A stretch of DNA of 64,000 bases from positions 62,001-126,000 of the forward strand of contig WVSL01000003.1 in the NCBI GenBank assembly GCA_015689685.1. Reading direction: 5' to 3'. Made by a program: the position numbers and the translations under genes. A model generated the notes under the pieces. It saw only the letters and a list, made by a program, of their open reading frames with translations. It had not been told where the DNA came from and made no database searches. Of this stretch, positions 16,964 through 24,809 are shown one piece after another (position 1 is the first letter of the stretch; each line of letters begins with the position of its first letter). This DNA is from Rhodobacterales bacterium HKCCE2091 (GTDB lineage Bacteria > Pseudomonadota > Alphaproteobacteria > Rhodobacterales > Rhodobacteraceae).

Positions 16964-18028
16964 ATGACATTCTCGCATATCGGCGGGGCCGCGGCCGCGC
17001 TGGCCATGACCGCCTCGGCGGCACTCGCCCAGGACAGCCACAACTTCAGCGTCGTCGGCACCTGGGGCGTGCTGGCCCACTGGCAGGAACGCGAACAGCC
17101 GTTCTGGGACGTGCAACTGCCCGAGGCATCCGGCGGCCGCCTGACCGCCACCGCCCGCCCGCTGACGGAACTGGGCATGGACGGCACCACCGTGATGCGC
17201 GAGCTGCGGTCCGGTGCGTTCGACTTCGCCCACGGCGTGTTTCTCTACGTCGCCGGCGACAGCCCGGTGATCGAGGGCGGCGACCTGACCGGCGTGACAC
17301 CGGACCTCGCCACCTTCCGGCAGGTGATGGAGGTCTACGAGCCGGTGTTGGAAGAGGAGTTCCAGACACTGTTCAACTCCCACATCCTGATGCTCTACGC
17401 CTGGCCGCAGACGCACCTCTACTGCAATCTCGGCGAGGACGTGTCGGGCGACGTGGGGCTCGACGCGTTCCAGGGCCTGAACGTCCGCAGCTTCGGCGCC
17501 TCGATGGCCGACTTCATCACCGAGACGCTCGACGCGACCCCGGTGGCCGTGGCCTTCGGCGAGGTGCTGCCGTCGCTCGAACGCGGCGCGCTCGACTGCG
17601 GCGCCTCCGGCACGCTCTCGGCCTACGCCGCGAGCTGGTACCAGGGCGCGACCCACGACCTGCAGGTGTCGCTCGGCTACACCGCGTCCTTCCTCGCCGT
17701 GAACAACGACGTCTGGAACGGGCTGTCCGACGAGGACCGCGCGCTGATCGAGGAACAGGTGGCGATCCTCGAAGAGGAGATGTGGACCGCGACCGAGGCC
17801 GACAGCCAGGCGGGGATCGACTGCATGGCCGAAGGGCCCTGCGACGGCGAGCTTGGCCACATGACGCAGGTCACGCTGTCCGATGCGGCGCTGGAGCAGA
17901 TGCGCGAGACCATCGAGAACGGCGTGCTGACCAACTGGGCCGAACGCTGCGAGGCGCGCTCGCCCGGATGCGTCGACAACTGGAACGCGACCATCGGCCA
18001 GCTTCTAGGCTACGAGGCGCGGCTCTGA
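16964..18028 (+). CDS. TRAP transporter substrate-binding protein (DctP family)
   Basis: Periplasmic receptor of a tripartite ATP-independent importer, 354 residues, with a Sec signal peptide ending SAALAQD near residue 24. GLNVRSFGASMADFI near residue 170 matches the conserved strand with the carboxylate-binding Arg of DctP proteins. The start follows AGGGAGGAAG. Four Cys residues in the C-terminal region (DCMAEGPC, RCEARSPGC) may form disulfides, which is unusual for the family. It is followed by DctQ and DctM subunits, so a second, organic-acid-type importer serves the island. Confidence 0.9.
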   Translation: MTFSHIGGAAAALAMTASAALAQDSHNFSVVGTWGVLAHWQEREQPFWDVQLPEASGGRLTATARPLTELGMDGTTVMRELRSGAFDFAHGVFLYVAGDSPVIEGGDLTGVTPDLATFRQVMEVYEPVLEEEFQTLFNSHILMLYAWPQTHLYCNLGEDVSGDVGLDAFQGLNVRSFGASMADFITETLDATPVAVAFGEVLPSLERGALDCGASGTLSAYAASWYQGATHDLQVSLGYTASFLAVNNDVWNGLSDEDRALIEEQVAILEEEMWTATEADSQAGIDCMAEGPCDGELGHMTQVTLSDAALEQMRETIENGVLTNWAERCEARSPGCVDNWNATIGQLLGYEARL

Positions 18029-18037
18029 CGAAAGGCG

Positions 18038-18061
18038 GGCCCCCCGCACCCTCGGGGGGCC
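18038..18061 (+). terminator. Intra-operon hairpin between TRAP receptor and permease genes
   Basis: GGCCCCCC (18038-18045), an 8-base loop and GGGGGGCC (18054-18061) form a perfect stem eight bases before the DctQ start. Comparable hairpins between receptor and permease genes are known in TRAP operons and are thought to favour receptor expression by attenuation or mRNA stabilisation. The stem also covers the place where the DctQ ribosome site would be. Confidence 0.7.
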
Positions 18062-18068
18062 ATCCGGC

Positions 18069-18620
18069 ATGGCCAGTCTCTACCGCATCCTTCACGGCAT
18101 CACCCGCGCCAGCGTCTGGATCTTCGGCGCGGGCTACCTGCTGATCGCGCTCGCCACCACGCTCGACGTGGCGATGCGCAACATCTGGGGCCGGTCGCTG
18201 CCGGGCGTCTACGAATATTCCGGCTACATCTTCGCCATCGCGACCACCTGGGGCTTCGCCTACGTCCTGTTCGAACGCGCCCATGTGCGGATCGACGTCG
18301 CGTACCAGCGGCTCGGGGCGGGGCTTCGCGCCGTGCTCGACCTGCTGTCGCTCGTCGCGATGGGCGCCTTCGCCGCGGTCCTGTGCTACCGCGCCTGGCT
18401 GACGCTCGACGACACGCTCCTGTTCAGCGCCACCGCCCGGACGACCCTGCAGACCCCGCTCTGGATCCCGCAGTCCCTGTGGCTGGCCGGGCTGATCTGG
18501 TTCCTCGTTTGTCTCGTGTTCATGGCGGTTTACGTCGCGACGCTCATCCTCCGCGGGCGGCTGGCGGAGGTTTCGGCCATCGCGGGGATCCCCCATGTCA
18601 CGGCGAAGGACGGCGCATGA
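18069..18620 (+). CDS. TRAP transporter small permease subunit (DctQ family)
   Basis: Inner-membrane protein of 183 residues with four hydrophobic segments (near residues 12-34, 50-68, 88-110 and 130-155). The family pattern VFGAGYLLIALATTLDVAMRN-like helix 1 and EYSGYIFAIATTWGFAYVLF helix 2 with FERAHVRIDV is typical of DctQ. The ATG at 18069 has no strong ribosome site and follows a hairpin. The stop overlaps the large-permease start by 4 bases. Confidence 0.9.
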   Translation: MASLYRILHGITRASVWIFGAGYLLIALATTLDVAMRNIWGRSLPGVYEYSGYIFAIATTWGFAYVLFERAHVRIDVAYQRLGAGLRAVLDLLSLVAMGAFAAVLCYRAWLTLDDTLLFSATARTTLQTPLWIPQSLWLAGLIWFLVCLVFMAVYVATLILRGRLAEVSAIAGIPHVTAKDGA

Positions 18621-19912
18621 AGTCCTCGGCCTTCATCGCGGGGCTCGTTCTGCTGATCGCGCTGTCCCTGCCGGTCGCCGCGATCCTCGGCAACCTCGCC
18701 GTGGTCATGGACTGGTTCTGGAACGACGGCCGCCTGCAACGCACCTTCGGCGGGTTCCTGTGGGAAAAGTCGAACCAGTACCTGCTCCTGTCGATCCCGC
18801 TCTTCGTGCTCCTGGGCGAAATCACCCTGCGGTCCGGGCTCGCGGGCAGGATGTATGCCGCCGTCGCGATGTGGATCGGCTGGCTGCCCGGCGGGCTGAT
18901 GCACTCGAACATCGGATCCTCCGCCGTCTTCGCCGCCACCTCCGGCTCCTCCGTCGCGACCGCCGCCACCATCGGAACCGTCGCCTACCCGGAGATCGAG
19001 CGCCACGGCTACAACGAACCCCTGTTCCTTGGCTCGGTCGCGGCGGGCGGCACGCTCGGTATCCTGATCCCTCCCTCGGTCACGCTGATCGTCTACGGTG
19101 TCCTGACCCAGACCTCGGTACCGGAACTCTACCTCGCCGGCGTCATTCCCGGCCTCATCATGGCCGCGCTGTTCTCTGTCATCATCCTGCTGATCTGCCT
19201 CGCCCGCCCCGACATGGGCGGAGACCGGCTGGTGTCGACATGGCCCGAACGGCTCTGGGCGCTGAAGGACCTGCTGCCCGCCGGGGTCATCTTCCTCGGC
19301 GTCATCGGCTCGATCTACGCGGGGCTGGCGACCCCGACCGAGGCCGCGTCCATCGGCGTCGTCCTCGCGCTGATCCTCGCCGCCCTCAACCGCGCGCTCA
19401 GCGCGCGGATGCTGGTCGAATGTTTCGAGGGCACGGTGCGGACGACCTCGATGATCCTGCTCATCATCTTCGCGGCCATGATCCTCAACATCGTCGTCGG
19501 CTTCTTCGGCGCGATCCAGGGCGCGAGCCGGCTGATCGGGGAACTCGGGCTTTCGCCGCTGCAACTCATGCTGCTGATCGTGGTGTTCTACCTCGTGATC
19601 GGGATGTTCATGGAAACGTTCTCGATGATGCTGACCACCATCGGCATCGTGTTCCCGCTGGTCACCTCGGTCGGCTTCGACCCGGTCTGGTTTGGCGTCA
19701 TCGTCGTTCTCCTGATGGAAACCGCGCTCATCACCCCGCCGATCGGGGTCAACCTTTTCGTCGTGCAGGGCATCCGCGACCGCGGTGCGCCGTTCCGCGA
19801 CGTCTGCATCGGCGCGGCACCCTTCGTCGTCGCCATGCTCGGGCTCGTCGCGCTGCTGATCTGGCAGCCGGAAATCGCGACCTGGCTGCCCGACCGGGTC
19901 TACGGGAGGTGA
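18617..19912 (+). CDS. TRAP transporter large permease subunit (DctM family)
   Basis: Inner-membrane transport subunit of 431 residues with about twelve hydrophobic segments. Family motifs include SIPLFVLLGEI near residue 55, HSNIGSSAVFAATSGSSVATAATIG near residue 95, GGTLGILIPPSV near residue 145 and LITPPIGVNLFVVQG near residue 375. It couples sodium or proton gradients to import of the compound captured by the receptor at 16964. The start overlaps the DctQ stop. Confidence 0.94.
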   Translation: MKSSAFIAGLVLLIALSLPVAAILGNLAVVMDWFWNDGRLQRTFGGFLWEKSNQYLLLSIPLFVLLGEITLRSGLAGRMYAAVAMWIGWLPGGLMHSNIGSSAVFAATSGSSVATAATIGTVAYPEIERHGYNEPLFLGSVAAGGTLGILIPPSVTLIVYGVLTQTSVPELYLAGVIPGLIMAALFSVIILLICLARPDMGGDRLVSTWPERLWALKDLLPAGVIFLGVIGSIYAGLATPTEAASIGVVLALILAALNRALSARMLVECFEGTVRTTSMILLIIFAAMILNIVVGFFGAIQGASRLIGELGLSPLQLMLLIVVFYLVIGMFMETFSMMLTTIGIVFPLVTSVGFDPVWFGVIVVLLMETALITPPIGVNLFVVQGIRDRGAPFRDVCIGAAPFVVAMLGLVALLIWQPEIATWLPDRVYGR

Positions 19913-19914
19913 CG

Positions 19915-20469
19915 ATGGACCTGGAAACCCGCATCGCGCGGCTGGAAGCGCGGGAGGAGATCGGCGAACTCGTGACCCGCTACGCCATCGCTTGCGACGA
20001 ACACGACATCCCCGCGCTGACGGAGCTTTTTACCGCCGACGCCGTGTTCGACAGCCCCAACGGCACCATGCAGGCGGAGGGCCGCGAGGCGATCATCGCG
20101 ATGTTCTGCAAGGTGCTCGCCATCCGCGGCCCCGGCTACCACTGGACCCACGACCGGATCGTGCGCTTCGACCGCGGGTCCGAGGATCGCGCCTCGGGCC
20201 TCGTGCTCAGCCACGCCGAGACCTCGCCCGGCGGCGTCCACAGCCTCGCCGCGATGAAATACGACGACGAGTACCGACGCGAGGGCGGGCAATGGCGCTT
20301 CGCCGCCCGCACGATCCGGTTCCTCTACTACGTCCCCGCCGCCGACTACGACGGCGCGCTCTGCCGGTCGGACAGGGTGGTGGTGGGCGACCGCCGGATG
20401 GAGGCCGACTACCCCGAGGGCCTGCCCGCATGGCGCGACTTCGCGGCCCGTTACGTCACCGAACACTGA
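19915..20469 (+). CDS. SnoaL-like (nuclear transport factor 2 fold) protein
   Basis: A 184-residue protein of the NTF2-like superfamily. The N-terminal ETRIARLEAREEIGELVTRYAIACDEHD helix and ALTELFTADAVFDSP strand are typical, as is GREAIIAMF. Related proteins are cyclases, isomerases (ketosteroid-isomerase fold), dehydratases, or small subunits of ring-hydroxylating oxygenases. It is immediately upstream of the Rieske alpha subunit, so either a small-subunit-like partner or an isomerase/hydratase for the oxygenase product is plausible. GGGAGGTGACG provides the ribosome site. Confidence 0.8.
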   Translation: MDLETRIARLEAREEIGELVTRYAIACDEHDIPALTELFTADAVFDSPNGTMQAEGREAIIAMFCKVLAIRGPGYHWTHDRIVRFDRGSEDRASGLVLSHAETSPGGVHSLAAMKYDDEYRREGGQWRFAARTIRFLYYVPAADYDGALCRSDRVVVGDRRMEADYPEGLPAWRDFAARYVTEH

Positions 20470-20482
20470 AGGGAGGGAAGAC

Positions 20483-21637
20483 ATGAGACCGATGGAAGAG
20501 ACCATGGAGCTCGCCCGCCGCGCGGTGAAGCATTACACCGAGCGCACCACCGACCAGGCCGACAGCACCTACGCGCTCGACGTGTCCGCCTATACCGACC
20601 CGGCGCGCTACGCCCACGAGGTCGAGAAGGTGTTCAAGGAACTGCCGCTCGCGCTCGCGCTGTCGATCGAGATCGGCGAGCCGAACAGCTACACCGCCAC
20701 CGAGGTCGTCGGCACGCCCGTCATCGTCACCCGCGACGGCGACGGCAAGGCGCACGCCTTCCTCAATGCCTGCCGCCATCGCGGCGCGCCGGTCTGCGCC
20801 AACGGGCGCGGCGAGACGCGGCAGTTCTCCTGCCCCTACCACGCGTGGGTCTACGACACGAAGGGCAAGCTGATCTCGATGTACGGCGGCAAGACCTTCG
20901 GCGACATCGACACGGAGAAGATGGGCCTGACGGAACTTCCCTGCGCCGAGAAGGCCGGGATCGTCTGGGTCTGCCTGACGCCGGGCAAGACCTTCGACAT
21001 CGACGAATGGCTCGGCGATTTCGCCTACGAGCTGGAGACGCTCGACCTCGCCAACTGGTACCTCTACGAACAGCGCGACCTGCCCGGGCCGGGCTGGAAG
21101 GTGGCCTGGGACGGCTACCTGGAGGCGTATCACCACAACACGCTCCACGCCGAGACGGTGGGAAAATACACCGTCGGCAACCTCATGCTGCACGACACCT
21201 ACGGGCCGCACCAGCGCATCGTCTTCGGCCGCAAGTCGCTGAAGGAGATCGCGAAGAAGCCGGAAACCGACTGGGCCGATCCCTCCGAGCACATCCGGCT
21301 GATCCACTCGGTGTTCCCGAACACCTCGATCTCGGGCGTCGTCGGCGACCACTGCCTCGTAAGCCAGGTATTCCCGGGCCCCACGCCCGAGACCACCGTC
21401 ACCCGCCAGTCGATCATGTGCGCGAAAAAGCCCGAGACGAACGCCGAGAAGGACGCGACCGAGGGGTTCAGCCAGATGACGCTGAAGGCCGTGCGGGACG
21501 AGGATTACGACATGGGGTTCAAGATCCAGAAGACGCTCCATTCCCGCGCCAACGAGGCCTTCGTCTTCGGCCGCAACGAACCCGCGCTCCAGCACTACCA
21601 CGACTGCGTCGCGCGTTTCGCGGGCACCTCGGGGTGA
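20483..21637 (+). CDS. Rieske non-heme iron oxygenase, alpha subunit
   Basis: Aromatic-ring-hydroxylating-type oxygenase of 384 residues. The Rieske cluster ligands are CRH near residue 95 and CPYH near residue 115, separated by 17 residues. The mononuclear iron site is in DGYLEAYHHNTLH near residues 211-223. It starts behind GGGAGGGAAG. No dedicated reductase or ferredoxin follows, so it must borrow electrons, perhaps from the 2Fe-2S ferredoxin at 15258. Its stop overlaps the flavin reductase-type gene by 4 bases. It may hydroxylate a ring or demethylate; the sequence does not decide. Confidence 0.92.
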   Translation: MRPMEETMELARRAVKHYTERTTDQADSTYALDVSAYTDPARYAHEVEKVFKELPLALALSIEIGEPNSYTATEVVGTPVIVTRDGDGKAHAFLNACRHRGAPVCANGRGETRQFSCPYHAWVYDTKGKLISMYGGKTFGDIDTEKMGLTELPCAEKAGIVWVCLTPGKTFDIDEWLGDFAYELETLDLANWYLYEQRDLPGPGWKVAWDGYLEAYHHNTLHAETVGKYTVGNLMLHDTYGPHQRIVFGRKSLKEIAKKPETDWADPSEHIRLIHSVFPNTSISGVVGDHCLVSQVFPGPTPETTVTRQSIMCAKKPETNAEKDATEGFSQMTLKAVRDEDYDMGFKIQKTLHSRANEAFVFGRNEPALQHYHDCVARFAGTSG

Positions 21638-22770
21638 GCCATGCCGCGGCCCTGTTCCGGCCCCTGAGGGCCGGGCCGCTGCGGCTGAAGAACCGGATCG
21701 CGATGGCGCCGATGACGCGGGAGGAAGCACCCGGCGGCGTGCCGACGCGGGCGATGGCCCGCTACTACGCCCGCCGCGCCGCGGGCGGGACCGGGCTGAT
21801 CGTCACCGAGGGCTGCGCGCCCGACCTCGCCGGCGCCTTCAGCGACCGGGTCCCGCGGCTCGACAGCGAGGCGGCGCGGGCGGGGTGGGCCGAGGTCGTG
21901 CGCGGGGTCAGGGCCCACGGCGCGGCGATCATGCTGCAGCTCTGGCATGTCGGCGCCTTCACGCCCTCGCTGATCGGCATGGCGGACGGGTTCCCGGCCG
22001 ACATGCGCCGGGTCAGCCCCTCGGGTCTCGCGGCACCCGGCCGACCCTTCGGAGCCGCGATGACGGCGGCGGAGATCGACGCGACCATCGCCGCCTTCGC
22101 GGATGCCGCACGCGCCGCCGCCACCCTCGGCTTCGACGGCGCGGAGATCCACGCGGCCCACGGCTACCTTCCCGACCAGTTCTTCTGGCACGGCACCAAC
22201 CGGCGGTCCGACCGCTACGGCGGCGGCCTCGCGGCCCGCGCGCGCTTCGCGGCGGAGCTCGTCGCGGCGATGAAGGCGGCGGCGGGGCCGGACTTCGCCG
22301 TCTCCGCCCGCGTCTCGCAGTGGAAACAGCTCGACTACGCGGCCCGCGTCGCGGACAGCCCCGCGGCGATCGTCGACTGGCTCGGGCCGGTGGCCGAGGC
22401 GGGGGCCGACCTTTTCCACGTCTCCACCCGCCGCTTCGCCGAACCGGCGTTCGAGGGATCGGACGCCACGCTGGCGGGCCTCGTGCGGGCGGCCACGGGC
22501 CTGCCGGTGATCGCGGTCGGATCGGTCACGCTCGGCACGGATTTCAAGTCGCCGCTCGGCAAGACCCGCGCCGCCGCCGCGCCGGAGCAGGTGGCCCGGA
22601 TCGTCAAGGGCATCGAGGCGGGCGAATTCGACGTCATCGCCATCGGCCGCGCGCTTCTCGCCAACCCGGATTGGGCGGAGCGGGTCGCGCGGGGCGAGGC
22701 CGCGCGCCTGCGCGACTTCGACCGCGCGATGCTCGACGGTCTCGACAACTGGCTCGGCGCAGAGGCCTGA
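21634..22770 (+). CDS. NADH:flavin oxidoreductase (old yellow enzyme family)
   Basis: FMN-dependent ene-reductase-like TIM barrel of 378 residues, starting at a GTG overlapping the Rieske stop. Motifs: RIAMAPMTRE near residue 24, the catalytic/ligand-binding region DGAEIHAAHGYLPDQFFW near residue 168, and NRRSDRYGG near residue 188. The C-terminus VIAIGRALLANPDWAERV is the phosphate-binding region. It lacks the additional FeS/FAD domains of 2,4-dienoyl-CoA reductase and so is the short OYE form. It probably reduces an activated C=C bond in a pathway intermediate. Confidence 0.92.
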   Translation: MSHAAALFRPLRAGPLRLKNRIAMAPMTREEAPGGVPTRAMARYYARRAAGGTGLIVTEGCAPDLAGAFSDRVPRLDSEAARAGWAEVVRGVRAHGAAIMLQLWHVGAFTPSLIGMADGFPADMRRVSPSGLAAPGRPFGAAMTAAEIDATIAAFADAARAAATLGFDGAEIHAAHGYLPDQFFWHGTNRRSDRYGGGLAARARFAAELVAAMKAAAGPDFAVSARVSQWKQLDYAARVADSPAAIVDWLGPVAEAGADLFHVSTRRFAEPAFEGSDATLAGLVRAATGLPVIAVGSVTLGTDFKSPLGKTRAAAAPEQVARIVKGIEAGEFDVIAIGRALLANPDWAERVARGEAARLRDFDRAMLDGLDNWLGAEA

Positions 22771-22905
22771 TCACCGCGGCCGCTGGCTACCGGGAAGCGG
22801 GCGTGATCGCAACAGGTCGAGGAACGTGGCCCCGCGAAAGGCGTGGGGCCATGCGGCGACGGGGAAACTCCGGTTGCGGGGCATGGTGGCGTCATGGGCG
22901 AACAT
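22771..22905 (-). CDS. Small hypothetical protein, 44 residues
   Basis: On the minus strand an ATG at 22905 is preceded by GAGGAG eight bases upstream and opens a 44-codon frame that stops exactly at the base after the old-yellow-enzyme stop. The product begins MFAHDATMPRNRSFPVAAW and contains an LLRSRPLP tail; no signal peptide, membrane segment or family is recognised. The upstream 100 bases are notably AT-richer than the surroundings, as expected of a promoter. It is convergent with the Rieske operon. It could be a real small protein or a regulatory RNA with a reading frame. Confidence 0.5.
   Translation of the reverse strand: MFAHDATMPRNRSFPVAAWPHAFRGATFLDLLRSRPLPGSQRPR
22825..22853. terminator. 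Hairpin inside the convergent gap
   Basis: CGTGGCCCCGC (22825-22835) pairs with GTGGGGCCATG (22843-22853) through an 11-bp stem including one or two wobble pairs and a GAAAGGC loop. It lies 55 bases after the old-yellow-enzyme stop and could end that transcript, but it also overlaps the small minus-strand reading frame. Confidence 0.4.
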
Positions 22906-23009
22906 GGGAATACTCCTCAAATCAATGCCTACATCTTGCCACGCCCAAGCCGAAGCCTGCGTGAATAAGTCGTTATGATAAAGTGAGCGGCGGCGTGAAC
23001 AGCGGCGGA

Positions 23010-23822
23010 TCAGTCCCCGTCGCGCGGTTTCCCGGAATGGGTGAAGCCCGGTGACACCAGCCTGCGTTCAGCGGTCAGCGCGTCTTCGGACAGGAACTTC
23101 GTCGTGGTCCAGCCGCCATCGACCGCCAGCACCTGCCCGTTGATCCAGCCGGACCTCTCCGACGACAGGAACAGGATCGCCTCGGCCACGTCCTCCACCC
23201 GGCCCATCCGGGGCGACGGCGTCATGTCGAGGTTCATGCGGCGGAAACCCTCGTCCTCCAGCCGCTCCTCGGTCATCGGGGTCGGCACCACCCCCGGCGC
23301 GACCGCGTTCGACCGGATGCCCGCGGACCCATACTGCGCCGCCATGTGCCGCGTCAGCGCGTCGATCCCGCCCTTGGCCGCCGAATAGGCCCCGCCGCGC
23401 AGGCCGCCTACGAGCGCGTAGGTGGAACTGACGTTCACGATGGTCGACCCCGGCCCCATCACCCTCAGCGCCTCCCGGCAGAGCCGGAACGGCGCGCGCA
23501 ACATCAGTCCCAGGAATCGGTCGAGCGTCGCGTCGTCGGTCTCGTGGACCGGCTTCGGCTTGCCGATGCCCGCGTTGTTCACCAGGTGATGCAGCCCGCC
23601 GAAACGCTCCACCGCGAAGTCGACCGCGCGCGCCGGGGCGTCGTCGCCGGTGATGTCGAGCGGCAGGGTGGCGACCATGCCGTCGGGGCAGGCGGCGCGC
23701 AGGGCGGCGAGCTTGCCCTCGTCCCGGCCGATCCCGACCACCTCGATCCCGGCGGCGGTGAAGGCCTTCGCCGTGGCGAAACCGATGCCGCTGCCGGCCC
23801 CGGTGATGAGCGCGGTTGTCAT
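23010..23822 (-). CDS. SDR family oxidoreductase
   Basis: Fourth short-chain dehydrogenase of the island, 270 residues. The ATG at 23822 overlaps the stop of the upstream acyl-CoA dehydrogenase (ATGA). Motifs: GAGSGIG near residue 8, NNAGIG near residue 85, Ser in NVSSTYA near residue 132 and YSAAK near residue 146. The C-terminus is extended by about 20 residues beyond the usual end. It is the last gene of a three-gene minus operon with two acyl-CoA dehydrogenases and could be a 3-hydroxyacyl-CoA dehydrogenase for the oxidised chain. Confidence 0.92.
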   Translation of the reverse strand: MTTALITGAGSGIGFATAKAFTAAGIEVVGIGRDEGKLAALRAACPDGMVATLPLDITGDDAPARAVDFAVERFGGLHHLVNNAGIGKPKPVHETDDATLDRFLGLMLRAPFRLCREALRVMGPGSTIVNVSSTYALVGGLRGGAYSAAKGGIDALTRHMAAQYGSAGIRSNAVAPGVVPTPMTEERLEDEGFRRMNLDMTPSPRMGRVEDVAEAILFLSSERSGWINGQVLAVDGGWTTTKFLSEDALTAERRLVSPGFTHSGKPRDGD

Positions 23823-24805
23823 GGCGTGTCCCCCTGTTTCAGCGGCCGCAGCGGCGCGTCCCCGGCCATCGGGTCGGTCGCGGGCATCAGGCGGGCCAGA
23901 AGGTGCGCCTGCTTGACGAAGTGATGCGCATCGGCCTCGGCCGAGAACCCGATCCCGCCGTGGATCTGCACGCAGGCGCGCGCGTTTTCCAGCGCCGCAC
24001 GCGGGGCCAGCCGGGCCAGCGCCGCGACCTGGAACCCGGCATCCTCCGCGCCGCCCGCAAGCGCCAGCGCCGCGAGGTCGAGTTGCGCCGACACCATCTC
24101 GGATCTCAGCGCCATGTCGGCGGCGTGGTGCTTCACCGCTTGGAACGCGCCGATCGGCCTGCCGAACTGGCGGCGGTCCTGCGCGTAGGCGACGGCGAGA
24201 TCCAGCGTCGCCTCCGCGATCCCCAGAAGCTGCGCCGAGAGGAGGAGCGCCGCAAGATCCGGCAGGCCGGGCAGGTCCACGGTCTGGGCGTGGTCCCGCC
24301 ATCCGGCCGCGACGCGCGCCAGCGGGATCGTGTGGCCGAGGCCCGGTTCGACCCGCGCCTCCACCCCGCCGAGCGGCAGGAGGCAGGGCGCATCGGCGCC
24401 GAGGATCATGGCCAGCCCCTCGCCCGGCGGCCCGAACAGCAGCAATTCCTCCCCGGACGCGAGCGCGGCGAGCACGGGCACGGCGCCGGTGGCGACGGCC
24501 TCCGCGGTCGCGCCGTCGCCGGCGTGACGCAGGGCGCGCACGGCGAGCGGCGCGGCGATGGCGCCGGGGGCCAGCAGGTGCCGGCCGAGCAGGACGTGCA
24601 GCAACGCCTCGTCGGCGATGGAGAACCCGGCGCCGCCCTCGTCATCCGGCAGCGCGAGCGCGAAGGCGCCGAATTCGGCCAGCGCCGCGAGATCCTCCGC
24701 CGCCCCGTCGCGCAGCCGGTCCAGCGGATAGGCCTCGGCAAGCATCGTCCCGGCGGCGTCGAGGATCTGGCGCTGGTCCTCGCTGCGGTTGAGGTCGCAG
24801 GTCAT
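23819..24805 (-). CDS. Acyl-CoA dehydrogenase family protein, short subunit
   Basis: A 328-residue acyl-CoA dehydrogenase-like flavoprotein. It is shorter than classical enzymes (about 380) with a reduced middle beta-domain. The C-terminal helical domain has RRQFGRPIGAFQAVKHHAADM near residue 222 and CVQIHGGIGFSAEADAHHF near residue 285. It overlaps the SDR downstream and lies 4 bases after the longer partner upstream. Such long/short pairs form heteromeric alpha2-beta2 acyl-CoA dehydrogenases in steroid side-chain degradation; the same arrangement is inferred here. Confidence 0.88.
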   Translation of the reverse strand: MTCDLNRSEDQRQILDAAGTMLAEAYPLDRLRDGAAEDLAALAEFGAFALALPDDEGGAGFSIADEALLHVLLGRHLLAPGAIAAPLAVRALRHAGDGATAEAVATGAVPVLAALASGEELLLFGPPGEGLAMILGADAPCLLPLGGVEARVEPGLGHTIPLARVAAGWRDHAQTVDLPGLPDLAALLLSAQLLGIAEATLDLAVAYAQDRRQFGRPIGAFQAVKHHAADMALRSEMVSAQLDLAALALAGGAEDAGFQVAALARLAPRAALENARACVQIHGGIGFSAEADAHHFVKQAHLLARLMPATDPMAGDAPLRPLKQGDTP

Positions 24806-24809
24806 CGCC

